Shown: positions 27,513 to 36,771 of the stretch, piece by piece
Position numbering within the stretch: the stretch's first letter is position 1
Layout: each line of letters begins with the position of its first letter
NCBI GenBank assembly: GCA_020850355.1
Contig: JADZEX010000014.1
Span: 124,001 to 188,000 of the forward strand
DNA: 64,000 bases
Reading direction: 5' to 3'
Source of the DNA: Fimbriimonadaceae bacterium
GTDB lineage: Bacteria; Armatimonadota; UBA10988
The notes under the pieces: model-generated
The model's input: only the letters and a program-made list of their open reading frames with translations
The model's database searches: none
Told to the model about the DNA's origin: nothing
Made by a program: the position numbers and the translations under genes

Positions 27513-29208
27513 CGTCGCCTCCCGCTGGCCCGGCCTGGCTGGCCGCCGCCGCCGGCTGTCCGGCCGCGGCCGGCGCCCCTGGCCCGGTGACTCGCGGCCG
27601 GTTCGCCGACGCCCCGGCACTCTCCTTCTGCCGGGCCGCCGGCGGTCGCTGCGAGCCCAGGTAGTAGGTCCAGGAGCGGTTGCGCACCGCCATCCCGCGA
27701 ACCTCGGCCTGCACGTCGCCAGTCGCCCGCAGCACCCCGCGGGCGGCGTCCCAGGTGGCCCGGTCGGCTCGTAGCCGCAGGCCGTCGGCCGCGCGGCTCG
27801 CCCGCACCGTCGACTCCAAGGTCACCACAGCGGTCGCCGGCTGGAAGCTGGCGCGGTCCGCGCTGGCGGTGATGTCCTGATCTTCGTACCACAGCCGCCC
27901 GCTCGGTGCACGCAAGCTCACCAGACCGCCGCGCCGCCAGGTGCCGCTGCTGGCCTGTAGCCGCCAGCGCCGCGGGCCGCTGCCAGCCGCGCTGACCGGG
28001 CTCAAGGTGGCTTGCGAGAGATCGGCCGGGGCCGTCAGCCGGCTCCCGCGAACCTCGCTGCCACGGTCGGTCAGGTGCACCTCGCCGCTGGCGGTCAACT
28101 GCCCGCCGCGCTGCCAGGTGAGCTGGCCGGCCTGCACGCTGGCGCCGCCCTGCTGCGCGCTGCCGCCGGCCGGCAGGCGCAACAACCCGCTGTCCGCGGC
28201 GTAGACCGCCTGCGGCGCGCGGCAGGTGACGCCGTCGCGGAGCGTCCCGCGCAGCTCGCGCGCGGTGATCGTGCGGGTCGCGTCGATCGTCGCCGAGGCG
28301 GCCGTGAACTGCCCGTCGGCGGTGCTGGCGCTCAGGTCGCGGATCACCGCCCGGCGCGTCGCCAGGTCCACCTGCATCGCTGCGCCGCGGGCGGTCAGGC
28401 CGGGCTGCGTCAGGGTGGTCGGCCCGCTCGTGCGCACCAACTCGTCGGCCGGCCGCCAGGTCAGCGCGGTGGCCCGCACCGTCAGGTTGCCGCGACGCAG
28501 CACGGCGCCCTGGTCCAGCCGCAGCTCGGCAGCCTGCCGCGACCAGACCGCGCGCGGCGCCTCGAACGTCGCCACGCCGTCGCGTTGGCGCAGCTCGCCG
28601 GTGACCCGCGTCAAGGTCAGCGTCTGCGGCCCGTCGACCCGCGCTCCGGCAGCCCGGGCGCTCCACTGCGGCCCGTCACCACGCCCGCTGGCGGTGACCT
28701 GCAGGCAGCGCACCGTCCGCAGATCGAGGGCGGCGGTCGCCTGGGCGGCCGTCAAGACATACTCGCGGAAGCGCACCCGCGCCAAGCCCGGGATGCTGAA
28801 CTGCTGCTTCTGAAAGTGGTAGCTGGCCTGCGCCGTCTCGAGGTCGGCGTGGCGCTCCGGGGCGTCGATCCAGACCGTGCGGTCGAAGGCCACCGTCTGC
28901 TCACCGAGCAGGTAGCGGATCCGTCCGGCGCGGGCCGTGGCGCGGTAGCCGGCCTGCAGCGACCGGGCGGCGGCGTCGAGGACTTCCAGCCGGGCGGCCT
29001 GCCCCTGAATCGCCGAGCGCAGCCGGCCACGCAGCTCGAAGACCGGCTCGCCGCCGGGCTCTTGCAGCGTCAGCGTGGTCTGTGGCGCGGCCACGGCGAC
29101 ATGCACCTGACGCTCCGGCGGCCGTGCTTCGGTCGGCTCCGGGGCCTTGCCGCAGCCGCCGAGCAGCAGGCAGAGTGGCAGCCAGTACCAGGCACGCAGG
29201 CGGGGCAT
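27397..29208 (-). CDS. LptC/LptA-like envelope lipoprotein
   Basis: A 603-residue lipoprotein with lipobox LLLGGC (about residues 14-19). A series of OstA/LptC-like beta-jellyroll segments follows (FELRGRLRSAIQGQ, RIRYLLGEQTVAFDR, GQFTAASATIDATRTITA, GEVHLTDRGSEVRG), the kind of repeat that carries lipopolysaccharide across the periplasm in two-membrane bacteria. It is far longer than E. coli LptC or LptA (about 190 each). The C-terminal 60 residues are Pro/Gly/Ala-rich, and the last 38 overlap the eutN copy 2 gene. The start ATG (29206-29208) is preferred to the upstream codon because the signal peptide starts there. No lptB is adjacent. Confidence 0.7.
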   Translation of the reverse strand: MPRLRAWYWLPLCLLLGGCGKAPEPTEARPPERQVHVAVAAPQTTLTLQEPGGEPVFELRGRLRSAIQGQAARLEVLDAAARSLQAGYRATARAGRIRYLLGEQTVAFDRTVWIDAPERHADLETAQASYHFQKQQFSIPGLARVRFREYVLTAAQATAALDLRTVRCLQVTASGRGDGPQWSARAAGARVDGPQTLTLTRVTGELRQRDGVATFEAPRAVWSRQAAELRLDQGAVLRRGNLTVRATALTWRPADELVRTSGPTTLTQPGLTARGAAMQVDLATRRAVIRDLSASTADGQFTAASATIDATRTITARELRGTLRDGVTCRAPQAVYAADSGLLRLPAGGSAQQGGASVQAGQLTWQRGGQLTASGEVHLTDRGSEVRGSRLTAPADLSQATLSPVSAAGSGPRRWRLQASSGTWRRGGLVSLRAPSGRLWYEDQDITASADRASFQPATAVVTLESTVRASRAADGLRLRADRATWDAARGVLRATGDVQAEVRGMAVRNRSWTYYLGSQRPPAARQKESAGASANRPRVTGPGAPAAAGQPAAAASQAGPAGGDGATGQSDRPGAGGGPGPQTPGPAAEGDRPPERAVGDGG

Positions 29209-29253
29209 GGCGGCATGGTACCCAACCCGGCCGCTGGCGGCAAGGGGCACTGG

Positions 29254-30282
29254 CTAGGACTCTGGCGGGCTGAGGCCGCGCTCCGGATCGGCTTCCGGCG
29301 GGCGCCGACTGAGCGTCCGACCGGCGGCCCGCCGGGCCTCCTGGGCCTGCCGCAGCGCGGGCGGGTCGACCCGTTGCAGGACCCGGCTGGCGAGCAGCCA
29401 GGCGGCGCCATCGGGCAGGCTGCGGACCAACTCGGCGACGCCCGGCACCGCCGCCGGGCCGAGCAGCTCCAAGACCAGCGCCGCCCGCTCGCGCCGCCGG
29501 CCGACCGCCGAGCGCTGCAGGGCGTGCAGCAGACCCGGCACCACCGGCTCGCCGAGCGCCAGCAGGGCCGTCACGAAGGGGCACTCGCCGACACTCCGGG
29601 CGAGGTGCTGGCCCGGCCACAGCAACGCCTCCACCAGCTCCGGCAGCACTGTCGGCCCGGCCAGGGTCAGCCAGACCGGCCCCACGTCGAGCGCCACCGC
29701 CGGGCTGTCGACGGTGACCAGGCGTCGCAGCAGGGCCCCATCGGCGGCGCTCACGGCCGGGACATAGAGCCGCCAGGCGACCAGCTTTGGCGAGTGCCAG
29801 CGCGCGCTGCGTTCACCAGTGGCGCGGTAACAGCGGCTCCGTTCGGGCGCCTCGGCAGGCCCGGCCAGCACCTGCCGCAGACCCGGTCGCGCCGACTCCA
29901 CCACCAGGTCCAGCAGCGCCGCCAGCAAACTGAGCTGGCCGGGCGTCAGCGGCGTCCAGTCGCCCAGCGCCGGAGGGCACGCTTCGTGCTGCAGCAGCCG
30001 CAGCAACAGCCCGAGTGGCTCGCTGGCGGCCAGCCGGCGCAACTGCGGCGCGGTGCTCAGGTCGGCCGCGCAGGATTCCAGCAGGGCGCCCCGGCGTTGA
30101 TGCAGGGGTGGGCTGCTGGCGCTGCCTCGCAACCGTTGCCAAAGGCTCCGCGCCGGGGCCGCGGCGAGCAGGGTCCGACCGGGTGGCGCCAGGGCGCGCT
30201 GGTCGAGGTCGTGGACCACCGCCGCCAGCTCCTGCCAGGGGCCGGCCGTCGGCCAACCCAGGTTGAGCGGCACGCGGCGCAT
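29254..30282 (-). CDS. Hypothetical protein with HEAT-like helical repeats
   Basis: A 342-residue cytosolic protein rich in Leu and Ala, with amphipathic helices. The stretch VVPGLLHALQRSAVGRRRERAALVLELLGPAAVPGVAELV near residues 250-290 has the look of HEAT repeats. No membrane segment or signal peptide is present and I recognise no family. It lies 52 bases before the MetE-like gene on the same strand order, with no known partner. Confidence 0.6.
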   Translation of the reverse strand: MRRVPLNLGWPTAGPWQELAAVVHDLDQRALAPPGRTLLAAAPARSLWQRLRGSASSPPLHQRRGALLESCAADLSTAPQLRRLAASEPLGLLLRLLQHEACPPALGDWTPLTPGQLSLLAALLDLVVESARPGLRQVLAGPAEAPERSRCYRATGERSARWHSPKLVAWRLYVPAVSAADGALLRRLVTVDSPAVALDVGPVWLTLAGPTVLPELVEALLWPGQHLARSVGECPFVTALLALGEPVVPGLLHALQRSAVGRRRERAALVLELLGPAAVPGVAELVRSLPDGAAWLLASRVLQRVDPPALRQAQEARRAAGRTLSRRPPEADPERGLSPPES

Positions 30283-30334
30283 CGCCGCAGGTTACCTCAG
30301 GCAAGCCCGCGGCGCAAGTTGTTGTCGGGCTGGC

Positions 30335-31342
30335 TCAGCGCCCCAGCCACCGGTCGCGACCGGCGACCAGCGCGCGCATCTTGCCGTCGGCGACGTTGCG
30401 TTGCAGCATCCAGAAGCCGCAATCGGGGTGGACGTAACGGATCCGCTCGGCGCCGACCACCCGCGCCGCCGCCTCGATCCGGCGGGCCACGGTGTCGGCG
30501 GTCTCGATGCCGTTGTCCTTGATGTCGATCACGCCCAGGCCGATCCCGATCTCGGGCCGCACCTCGCGCAGCACTGGCAGTTCGCCCTCGCCGCGACGGG
30601 CGAACTCCAGCACCACATGATCGACGTGCAGGGCGTTCAGGAAACCGATCAGCGCGTCCCAGGTGCCCTGTTGGATGGTCTGCCCGCCGTAGTTGCCGAA
30701 GCAGAGGTGCAGCGCCGGGGCGGTCTTGATGCCGGCGAGCACCTCGTTGACGGCCACCGCGGCCCACTCGGCCTCCTCGGGGTGGCCGGTGATGTTGGCC
30801 TCGTCGACCTGCACCACCGCGGCGTCGATGCTCTCGACCTGTTGCCGCAGCACCCGCGCCAGCGCCAGGGCCAGCTCGCTGCGGTCGCGGTAGTGGCGGT
30901 CGGTGAGCACCTTCGCCAGCATGTGCGGCCCGGTCAGCGTGAACTTCAGCGGAGCCTTGGTCAACGGCTTGACGCGCAGGTAGTCGGCGGGCAAGTTGAG
31001 CGTGCCCTCGGTGATGGGCCCCTCGACGACGCCAGCCGGGGCGGCGCGGTAGTCCAGGCCGTGGTCCCGCCGGAACGCCTCCAGGTCGCTGCGGCTGAGC
31101 GCCGTGCGCAGACCACCGAGCGGCCGGATGAAGTAGTCGATCATCCCGTTGGTCTCGGGGTGGTTGATGTCGAAGCGGTACAACTCACCGTCGGCGACCA
31201 GCTCGATGCCGGCCAGCTCCTGCGTCTTGAGCACCACCATCATCGCATCGCGTAGCGCCCCGCTGCTGGGTGCGGCGGCCAGCCAGGCGGGCAGCGGATA
31301 GCTGCCGACGACGGTGGTCAAGGGGAACGGTGCAGCGGACAT
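30335..31342 (-). CDS. Cobalamin-independent methionine synthase-like (MetE C-domain) methyltransferase
   Basis: A 335-residue protein equal to the C-terminal catalytic half of MetE. VVGSYPLPAW opens it; LHLCFGNYGGQ carries the zinc His and Cys, and VHPDCGFW the second Cys, so the zinc site looks intact. Such short enzymes transfer methyl groups to homocysteine or other thiols, often from donors other than methyltetrahydrofolate. The ATG at 31340-31342 is preferred because GGAGAG precedes it; the codon 12 bases upstream is a GTG. There is no riboswitch in the short upstream gap. Confidence 0.85.
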   Translation of the reverse strand: MSAAPFPLTTVVGSYPLPAWLAAAPSSGALRDAMMVVLKTQELAGIELVADGELYRFDINHPETNGMIDYFIRPLGGLRTALSRSDLEAFRRDHGLDYRAAPAGVVEGPITEGTLNLPADYLRVKPLTKAPLKFTLTGPHMLAKVLTDRHYRDRSELALALARVLRQQVESIDAAVVQVDEANITGHPEEAEWAAVAVNEVLAGIKTAPALHLCFGNYGGQTIQQGTWDALIGFLNALHVDHVVLEFARRGEGELPVLREVRPEIGIGLGVIDIKDNGIETADTVARRIEAAARVVGAERIRYVHPDCGFWMLQRNVADGKMRALVAGRDRWLGR

Positions 31343-31360
31343 CGCGCTCTCCACACCCGC

Positions 31361-31975
31361 CTAAGGTGGCCCCGCGCCCGGCGCCGGTGAACCCGGCTCC
31401 AAGATCCGTTCCAACAGCTCGGCGAGGTTGCGCAACGAGCCGATTGCGGAGCCGCTGGTCAACTCGGCGGTCAGGCGCACCGGCGGGCCGCTGGGCAGGT
31501 CGATCCAGAGCTCGCCCGGCTCGTGGCTGCGCCGTCGTGGCTCGCCCCGCCGCAGGCCCGTGACGCGTTCCCAGGTGGTCAGCCGCCCAGCCTGCAGCAC
31601 CCCGCGTGGGTTCAGCTCAACCCGCAGCCGCGCCGGTCGCCGACAGGCCACCGCCCAGCCGCAGCAGCCCACCGCCAGGGCCAGCGTCAGGCCCAGCAGC
31701 CAGCCCGGCCCCCGCATCAGGGCCACGCCCAGCGGGACCAGCCAGGGCACCAGCAGGTAGTTCAGCCAGCGCACGGGGCTCAGCGTGTAGACCACCGGCG
31801 GATCGAAGAACCGCGCTGCCAGTGCCAGGCCCGCCTCCGGCGGCAGCCAACTGGCGGCGGCCGCCGCCGCGGGCGGCGACCCGAGCAGCTCGCCGAGCCG
31901 CGCGCCGCAGGCGACGCAGACCGGCAGGTCGTGCGGTGGCTGCTCCCGGCCGCAGGTGCCACAGACGCGGCTCAC
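31361..31975 (-). CDS. Zinc-ribbon membrane protein
   Basis: A 204-residue protein with an N-terminal zinc ribbon (CGTCGREQP..CVACGARL, residues 5-27). Two membrane helices (about 68-85 and 88-108) and a C-terminal soluble domain of PH-like character (about 112-190) follow. Function is not known. It overlaps the lipid kinase start by four bases and so is probably translated with it. Confidence 0.65.
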   Translation of the reverse strand: MSRVCGTCGREQPPHDLPVCVACGARLGELLGSPPAAAAAASWLPPEAGLALAARFFDPPVVYTLSPVRWLNYLLVPWLVPLGVALMRGPGWLLGLTLALAVGCCGWAVACRRPARLRVELNPRGVLQAGRLTTWERVTGLRRGEPRRRSHEPGELWIDLPSGPPVRLTAELTSGSAIGSLRNLAELLERILEPGSPAPGAGPP

Positions 31976-32856
31976 GGCGCCACCACCGCCAGCGCGCCGG
32001 GCAACAGGTCGACCCGACAGGGTCCCTCGCCGATCACGTCGCCGTCGGACTGTACGCGGAAGGGGCGGGGGCTCTCAACCGTCAGGTGAGTCGTCGGGAA
32101 GTAGTCCACCAGGTGGTGGTGGATGTGCGCGCCGGTGGCGATCTTGGTGAAGTTGCGCAGCACCTCCAGCTTCGAGCCGTGACGGATCAGCGTGATGTGC
32201 AGCAGGCCGTCATCCATCCGCGCGCCGGGCGAGAGGCGCATCGTGCCGCCGGCCTCCCACTCGCCGTTGCCGGCCGCCAGAAACAGCACCCGTCCCTCGA
32301 ACACGCCGCCGTCGTGGCGGACGGTCATCGGTGGGCTCGGCCAGCCGGCCAGCGCGCGCAGCGTGCCGACCGTGTAGGCCTGCTTGCCCCACAGCCGCTT
32401 GACCAGCGGCGTGGTTCGCCGCACCACCTCGGCGCCGAAGCCGAGGCCGCAGTTGAGCAGGCCATAGTGGGTCGGCTGCGAGTGGTCGCCGGGCCGGATG
32501 CGGATCACATCGACGCTGCGGCTGGCGCCGGCCTCCAGCGCGGCGAAGGTGTCTTCGGGCGACAGGATCCCCAGGTTGCGGGCGATGTCGTTGCCGGTGC
32601 CCAGCGGCAGGATCCCCAGTGTCGCGCCGGGCGCGCCAGCGGCGTAGAGGCCGTTGAGCACTTCGTGAACCGTGCCATCGCCGCCGGCGGCCAGCAGCGG
32701 GTCGTACCGCCCGACGGCCTGGGCGGCGATCGCGGCGGCCTCGCCGGGCCGGGTGGCGAGACGCTGCTCGGCGGGGAAGCGTTCCAGCAACCCCGCGAGC
32801 CGCGCCGTCGCCTGACCCGACCCGGCGATCCCGGTGGCGATGATCAGCGGGCGCAT
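31972..32856 (-). CDS. Diacylglycerol kinase-like lipid kinase (YegS/BmrU type)
   Basis: A 294-residue member of the DAGK catalytic family: the nucleotide motif GGDGTVHEVLNG (about 59-70), the LPLGTGNDIARNLGI segment and C-terminal beta-strands (LIRHGSKLEVLRN, FRVQSDGDVIGEGP). Such enzymes phosphorylate diacylglycerol or other lipids at the membrane. The ATG overlaps the stop of the upstream oxidoreductase (TGATG). Confidence 0.9.
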   Translation of the reverse strand: MRPLIIATGIAGSGQATARLAGLLERFPAEQRLATRPGEAAAIAAQAVGRYDPLLAAGGDGTVHEVLNGLYAAGAPGATLGILPLGTGNDIARNLGILSPEDTFAALEAGASRSVDVIRIRPGDHSQPTHYGLLNCGLGFGAEVVRRTTPLVKRLWGKQAYTVGTLRALAGWPSPPMTVRHDGGVFEGRVLFLAAGNGEWEAGGTMRLSPGARMDDGLLHITLIRHGSKLEVLRNFTKIATGAHIHHHLVDYFPTTHLTVESPRPFRVQSDGDVIGEGPCRVDLLPGALAVVAP

Positions 32857-33881
32857 CAGACTCCCAACGCCGCCCGCAGCGGTGGCAGCAACGGCTCGTC
32901 GTTGGCCAGCGGCAACGCCACCGGCGCCTGCGCCACGGTGCTGGCGTAGGTCGCCAGAATCGAGCGCGACTCCGCCGCCGAGACCGCCAGGCAGGTCGGA
33001 TGCACCGCCGCCTCGTCAGCCAGCCAGGCGAACACCGCGTCGGTCAGGCCAGCCTGGCCGATCACGTCTTCGGCCCGGTAATCGACCGGGCCGCTCAGCC
33101 GTTCCTGCCCGGCCAACTGCTTCGACCAGCCGACCATCGACCAACTGACATGCCCCGCGTCGCCGTAGGCGGTCACCCGCTTCTGGAACCAGACGTTGGG
33201 GTCGCCGTTGCGCGGTGCGCCGCAGCCGCAGATGAACGACCCGCGGACGCCGTTGGCAAACTCCAGCAAGGCCCAGGCGTTGTCGGGGCCGGGGTGGCCG
33301 TAGGGCCCGTCGCCGATCAACCCGAGCGTGCCGCCACAGCCGGCCTGCACCAGCGTCGCGGGGCTGTTGCCGTTGAGCGACCAGATCAGGTTCATCAGGT
33401 GCGAGCCCTGCTCGCTGGTCCGCGAGGCGCAACTGCCGTCGATGAAGCGCAGTTCGCCGATGCGGCCCACGGCGACGTCCTCCAGTAGCTCGATGAAACG
33501 GCGGTGGAAACGCAGTTGGTGGTTCACCACGATCTTGGTCCCGCGCCCGTCGAGCGCCGCGATGGCGGCCAGATCGTCGAGGTCGGTGGCCAACGGTTTC
33601 TCGACGATCACCGCCGGCACGCCCAGCTCGACGGCCTGCGTGAGCAGCTCGACCCGCAGCTTCGGCAACGTCACGACGTGCACCAGATCGGGCTTCTCGG
33701 CGGCCACCATCGTGGCGAAGTCGTGATAACGCGCGGCGACCTGGTAGGTGTTGCCAAAGTCGTTGAGGCGCTCGGCGTTGAGGTCGCAGAGCGCCGCCAG
33801 GGTGCCCCCGGTGACGTGCTGATAAGCCTCGGCATGTGAGCGGGCACGCGGCCCGCAGCCCAGAAACGCGGCTCGGTACAT
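32856..33881 (-). CDS. Gfo/Idh/MocA family oxidoreductase 1
   Basis: A 341-residue NAD(P)-dependent oxidoreductase: the N-terminal Rossmann fold MYRAAFLGCGPRARSH, the catalytic EKP motif (IVEKPLATD, near residue 94) and a C-terminal dimer/substrate domain from about 125. This family oxidises or reduces sugar or inositol derivatives. Start codon ATG at 33879-33881; codons upstream in this frame are not followed by family sequence. It is divergent from the isomerase at 34014. Confidence 0.85.
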   Translation of the reverse strand: MYRAAFLGCGPRARSHAEAYQHVTGGTLAALCDLNAERLNDFGNTYQVAARYHDFATMVAAEKPDLVHVVTLPKLRVELLTQAVELGVPAVIVEKPLATDLDDLAAIAALDGRGTKIVVNHQLRFHRRFIELLEDVAVGRIGELRFIDGSCASRTSEQGSHLMNLIWSLNGNSPATLVQAGCGGTLGLIGDGPYGHPGPDNAWALLEFANGVRGSFICGCGAPRNGDPNVWFQKRVTAYGDAGHVSWSMVGWSKQLAGQERLSGPVDYRAEDVIGQAGLTDAVFAWLADEAAVHPTCLAVSAAESRSILATYASTVAQAPVALPLANDEPLLPPLRAALGV

Positions 33882-34013
33882 GGTCCACCTCTTCGGGCAG
33901 GGCCTTCGGCGGCAGCCGGCCAGGACCTTCCACCACTGCCCCGCGGCCGTCCGGGGACTCACCGTGCCGCAGGTCCCGGCGACCGCGCGACGAAGCGCCA
34001 CCGGCGGAGAGCT

Positions 34014-34817
34014 GTGATGAAGGGTCTGTCGACCGGGGGCTATGGCTGGTCGTCGCTGCCGGACCGCGAGGCGGCCCAGCGCACCCTGGAGGTCTTTCTG
34101 GAGGAAGCGGCCGCCAGCGGCTGCGACGCCGTCGAGCACCTCGCACCGGGGCTGGGCGAGCTGCTGCCGCGCTATCGGCTCCGGCTGTCCGGCTGCTACG
34201 CCAGCGGGCCGCTGCACCTGCCGTGGGCCGAGTGCGGCGCCGAGCGCAGCATCTTGCCGGCGGCGCGAGAGTGCGCCGAGCTGGGCGGCGAGGACCTGGT
34301 GGTCAACTGCGACCCGAAAGGCAGTTGGGCCAACCGGCAGCGCAAGACCGCTGACGAGTTGCGGCAACAGGGCGAGAACCTCACCCGGCTGGCCGAGCTG
34401 GTCGCCCCGCTGGGGCTGCAGGTGGCGATGCACAAACATGCCGCCAGCGCGCCGCTGCACCTTGACGATCTCGATGCTGTCACCGCCTACGCCGGCCCGC
34501 AGGTCGGGGTCTGTTTGGACACCGGCTGGGCGCTGACTTCCGAGGACGATCCGGTCGCGCGGATCCGCGCCCTCGGCCCGCGACTGACCGCCCTGCACCT
34601 CCGTAACCAGTACGGCGCGGTGCCCTGTGAGTGGCATGGCGAGGGCGACATCGACTTCACCGACCTCTTCGCGGCGTTGCGCGAGGTCGACTACCGGGGT
34701 TGGCTGACCAGCGAGATCTACTTCCCCGCAGCGACGCGGCGGACGCTGTCGTTGGCCGCCAACATGGCCCGCAGCAACGCCCTGCTGCGCGAGCTTTGGA
34801 CAGGCGGTGCGGCGTGA
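34014..34817 (+). CDS. Sugar phosphate isomerase/epimerase-like (xylose isomerase-type TIM barrel)
   Basis: A 267-residue TIM-barrel protein of the AP-endonuclease 2/sugar isomerase superfamily. VAMHKHAAS, VGVCLDTGWAL, LHLRNQYG and the metal-binding E in LTSEIYF are the expected metal-site strands. It likely isomerises or epimerises a keto sugar made by the partner oxidoreductase. The GTG at 34014 or the ATG at 34017 could start it; GGAG lies 6-8 bases upstream. The stop overlaps the next gene (GTGA). Confidence 0.85.
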   Translation: MMKGLSTGGYGWSSLPDREAAQRTLEVFLEEAAASGCDAVEHLAPGLGELLPRYRLRLSGCYASGPLHLPWAECGAERSILPAARECAELGGEDLVVNCDPKGSWANRQRKTADELRQQGENLTRLAELVAPLGLQVAMHKHAASAPLHLDDLDAVTAYAGPQVGVCLDTGWALTSEDDPVARIRALGPRLTALHLRNQYGAVPCEWHGEGDIDFTDLFAALREVDYRGWLTSEIYFPAATRRTLSLAANMARSNALLRELWTGGAA

Positions 34818-35848
34818 GTCAGAGCGTTGGCCTGGGGCTGCTCGGCTGTGGCGACATCAGCGCGCTGCACCTCCGTGAGACGCAGCACGACCCGCGGGTG
34901 CGCTGGGTTGCCGCGTGCGACGTCCGCGCGGAGGCGGCGGCCGCGCGGGCCGACGAGTTCGGCATCGCGGCGCGTTACACCGACTACCACGACTTGCTGA
35001 CCGACCCGGCGGTCGACGCAGTGGTGGTCGCCACGCCGCCGGTCTTCCACCTGGCGCCGGTGCTGGCATCCTTCGGCGCCGGCAAACATGTGCTGGTCGA
35101 GAAGCCGGTCGGGATCACCGTGGCCGAGGTCGAGGCGATGCTGGCGGCGCAGCCGGTCGGACTGGTCGGCGCCTCCTGCAGTTGTCGCTTCCGGAGCAAC
35201 GCGGCAGCCCGGCTGGCCGCGGCGGCCGTCGCCGATGGGCGGCTGGGGCGGCTCCGCCGGCTCGTTGCGCGGGTGGTCTACCCGGCCAGCCCCGGCTACA
35301 ACGGCACCTCGCCGTTCTTCCTGCACCGCCCGAACTGGGGTGGGCAGGGGGTCCTGGCCGACTGGGGCGTCTACGACCTGGACTACCTCCTGGGCCTGGC
35401 CGGCTGGGGCCACCCGCCGGTGCGAATCCAGGCGGACCTGGTGCGGCTGCCGCCCACCTACCGCGCCATCGCCGCGCCGCGGAACGATGTCGAGGTGCAG
35501 GTGACCGCCTACGGTGAGCTGGCCGACGGGGTGGTCTTCGACTACCGCCGCGCCGCGTTCTACGCCGGGGAGCCGCACAACGAGTGGCGCCTCGAGGGCG
35601 ACGACGCGGCGCTGGACCTTTGCCTGCTGCCGGGGACGCCACAGGTGGTGCTGCACCGCCTGACCGGCGACGGCGCGGCCGAAGAGGTGCTGGCGCCGAC
35701 TGCCTACACCTGGAGCGAGATCCACGCCGGCCCGGTGCTGGACTTCGTCGGGGCGATTCTGGAGGACCGCCCGCCGCTCACCAGCCTGCAACAGGCGCTG
35801 GAGATTCAGCAGTTGACCGACGCCATCTACGACGCGGGCGCGCGCTAG
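34814..35848 (+). CDS. Gfo/Idh/MocA family oxidoreductase 2
   Basis: A 344-residue NAD(P)-dependent oxidoreductase with GLGLLGCGDIS, EKPVGIT and a C-terminal beta-sheet domain containing the tyrosine-rich segment YNGTSPFFLHRPNWGG. The GTG start overlaps the isomerase stop by four bases, so both are made from one message and probably act on the same sugar. Its last codons form part of a 14-bp stem-loop. Confidence 0.85.
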   Translation: MSQSVGLGLLGCGDISALHLRETQHDPRVRWVAACDVRAEAAAARADEFGIAARYTDYHDLLTDPAVDAVVVATPPVFHLAPVLASFGAGKHVLVEKPVGITVAEVEAMLAAQPVGLVGASCSCRFRSNAAARLAAAAVADGRLGRLRRLVARVVYPASPGYNGTSPFFLHRPNWGGQGVLADWGVYDLDYLLGLAGWGHPPVRIQADLVRLPPTYRAIAAPRNDVEVQVTAYGELADGVVFDYRRAAFYAGEPHNEWRLEGDDAALDLCLLPGTPQVVLHRLTGDGAAEEVLAPTAYTWSEIHAGPVLDFVGAILEDRPPLTSLQQALEIQQLTDAIYDAGAR

Positions 35849-35863
35849 GGCGCGCCCGCGTCG
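35830..35863. terminator. Bidirectional 14-bp stem-loop between convergent genes
   Basis: CGACGCGGGCGCGC (35830-35843) and GCGCGCCCGCGTCG (35850-35863) are perfect complements around a 6-base loop that contains the stop codon of the oxidoreductase gene. The element spans the 19-base gap between convergent genes and can serve both. There is no T-run. Confidence 0.7.
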
Positions 35864-35867
35864 GTGG

Positions 35868-36677
35868 TCAGGCCGGCGCCCTGGGTGCGGGCGGGCGGTC
35901 CTCGTCGGGCGACTCGTCGTCGTCGTCCGGGTCGACCGCCGCGGCCCGGGCCGCCTCCCGGAGGTGCGCTTCACGGGCCTGCCGGCGGACCGTCGCGGCG
36001 ATGTCGGCGTCGTCCACCGGGTCGTCCATCTGCGCCGCGATCCGCCGGACCTCTTCCTCGGTCGGCCCGCCGCGCTGGTCGCGCCAGGCCATCTCTGCCG
36101 CGTAGGCCTGCTCGAACTCCGCGACAAACCACTCGGCCTTGGCCGGCCGTCGGCCAGTTGGCCGGACCGCCGCCCGCCAGAGCTCAAGCAGCCCGGCGCT
36201 GTCGGCCTCCAGGTCGACCACCCGCTCGCGGCCGGGCATCGCGTCGAGGTTCTCCAGATGCGGCGAACTGCTGACGGTCAACATGCCGTCGTCGTCGTAG
36301 CAGGTCACCAACTCGACCCAGCGGCAGACCGCGGGCAGCTCGTAGATCACGGCGTAGGTCGACTCCGCCGGGTGGACCAGCGCGGCCAGCAGCAGCCCGG
36401 GCATCGGGTCGACCCCGAAGGTGCCACACGGCTCGAAGCCCGCGGCGGTCAGCAACGCAATCTGCTCGGCGGCCCAGTCGTCGTCGTCCCACTCCGGGTC
36501 GTCGTCGGGCTGCAGCGTGATCCGGCCAGGGGTGGTCTCGTCGACCAGCCCCTCGCAGACTTCACCGAGCCGCCGCAGCGTGCGGCGGATCCGCCACCAG
36601 GCGACGCCCAGCAGCAGCAGCGCCACCAACGTCAAGGCGCCCAGAACCATCAGCAGGCCCCGCAAGAAGTCCGCCAT
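35868..36677 (-). CDS. Membrane-anchored hypothetical protein with acidic tail
   Basis: A 269-residue protein with one N-terminal membrane helix (about 7-24). A soluble domain (about 55-170; ALVHPAESTYAVIYELPAVCRWVELVT) and a charged, disordered tail (VDPDDDDESPDEDRP) follow. I recognise no family. Start ATG (36675-36677) with GGGAG upstream. The 94-base gap before it contains a minus-strand TTGACA near 36750 but no matching -10. Confidence 0.6.
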   Translation of the reverse strand: MADFLRGLLMVLGALTLVALLLLGVAWWRIRRTLRRLGEVCEGLVDETTPGRITLQPDDDPEWDDDDWAAEQIALLTAAGFEPCGTFGVDPMPGLLLAALVHPAESTYAVIYELPAVCRWVELVTCYDDDGMLTVSSSPHLENLDAMPGRERVVDLEADSAGLLELWRAAVRPTGRRPAKAEWFVAEFEQAYAAEMAWRDQRGGPTEEEVRRIAAQMDDPVDDADIAATVRRQAREAHLREAARAAAVDPDDDDESPDEDRPPAPRAPA

Positions 36678-36771
36678 GCTGCACTCCCTCTGCCGCCGCT
36701 GGCCTACTGGCCCTGGCCGCCGCCTAAATGGTGTGCAACTTCCGGAGCCGGTTGTCAACTGTGGCCGCCAA

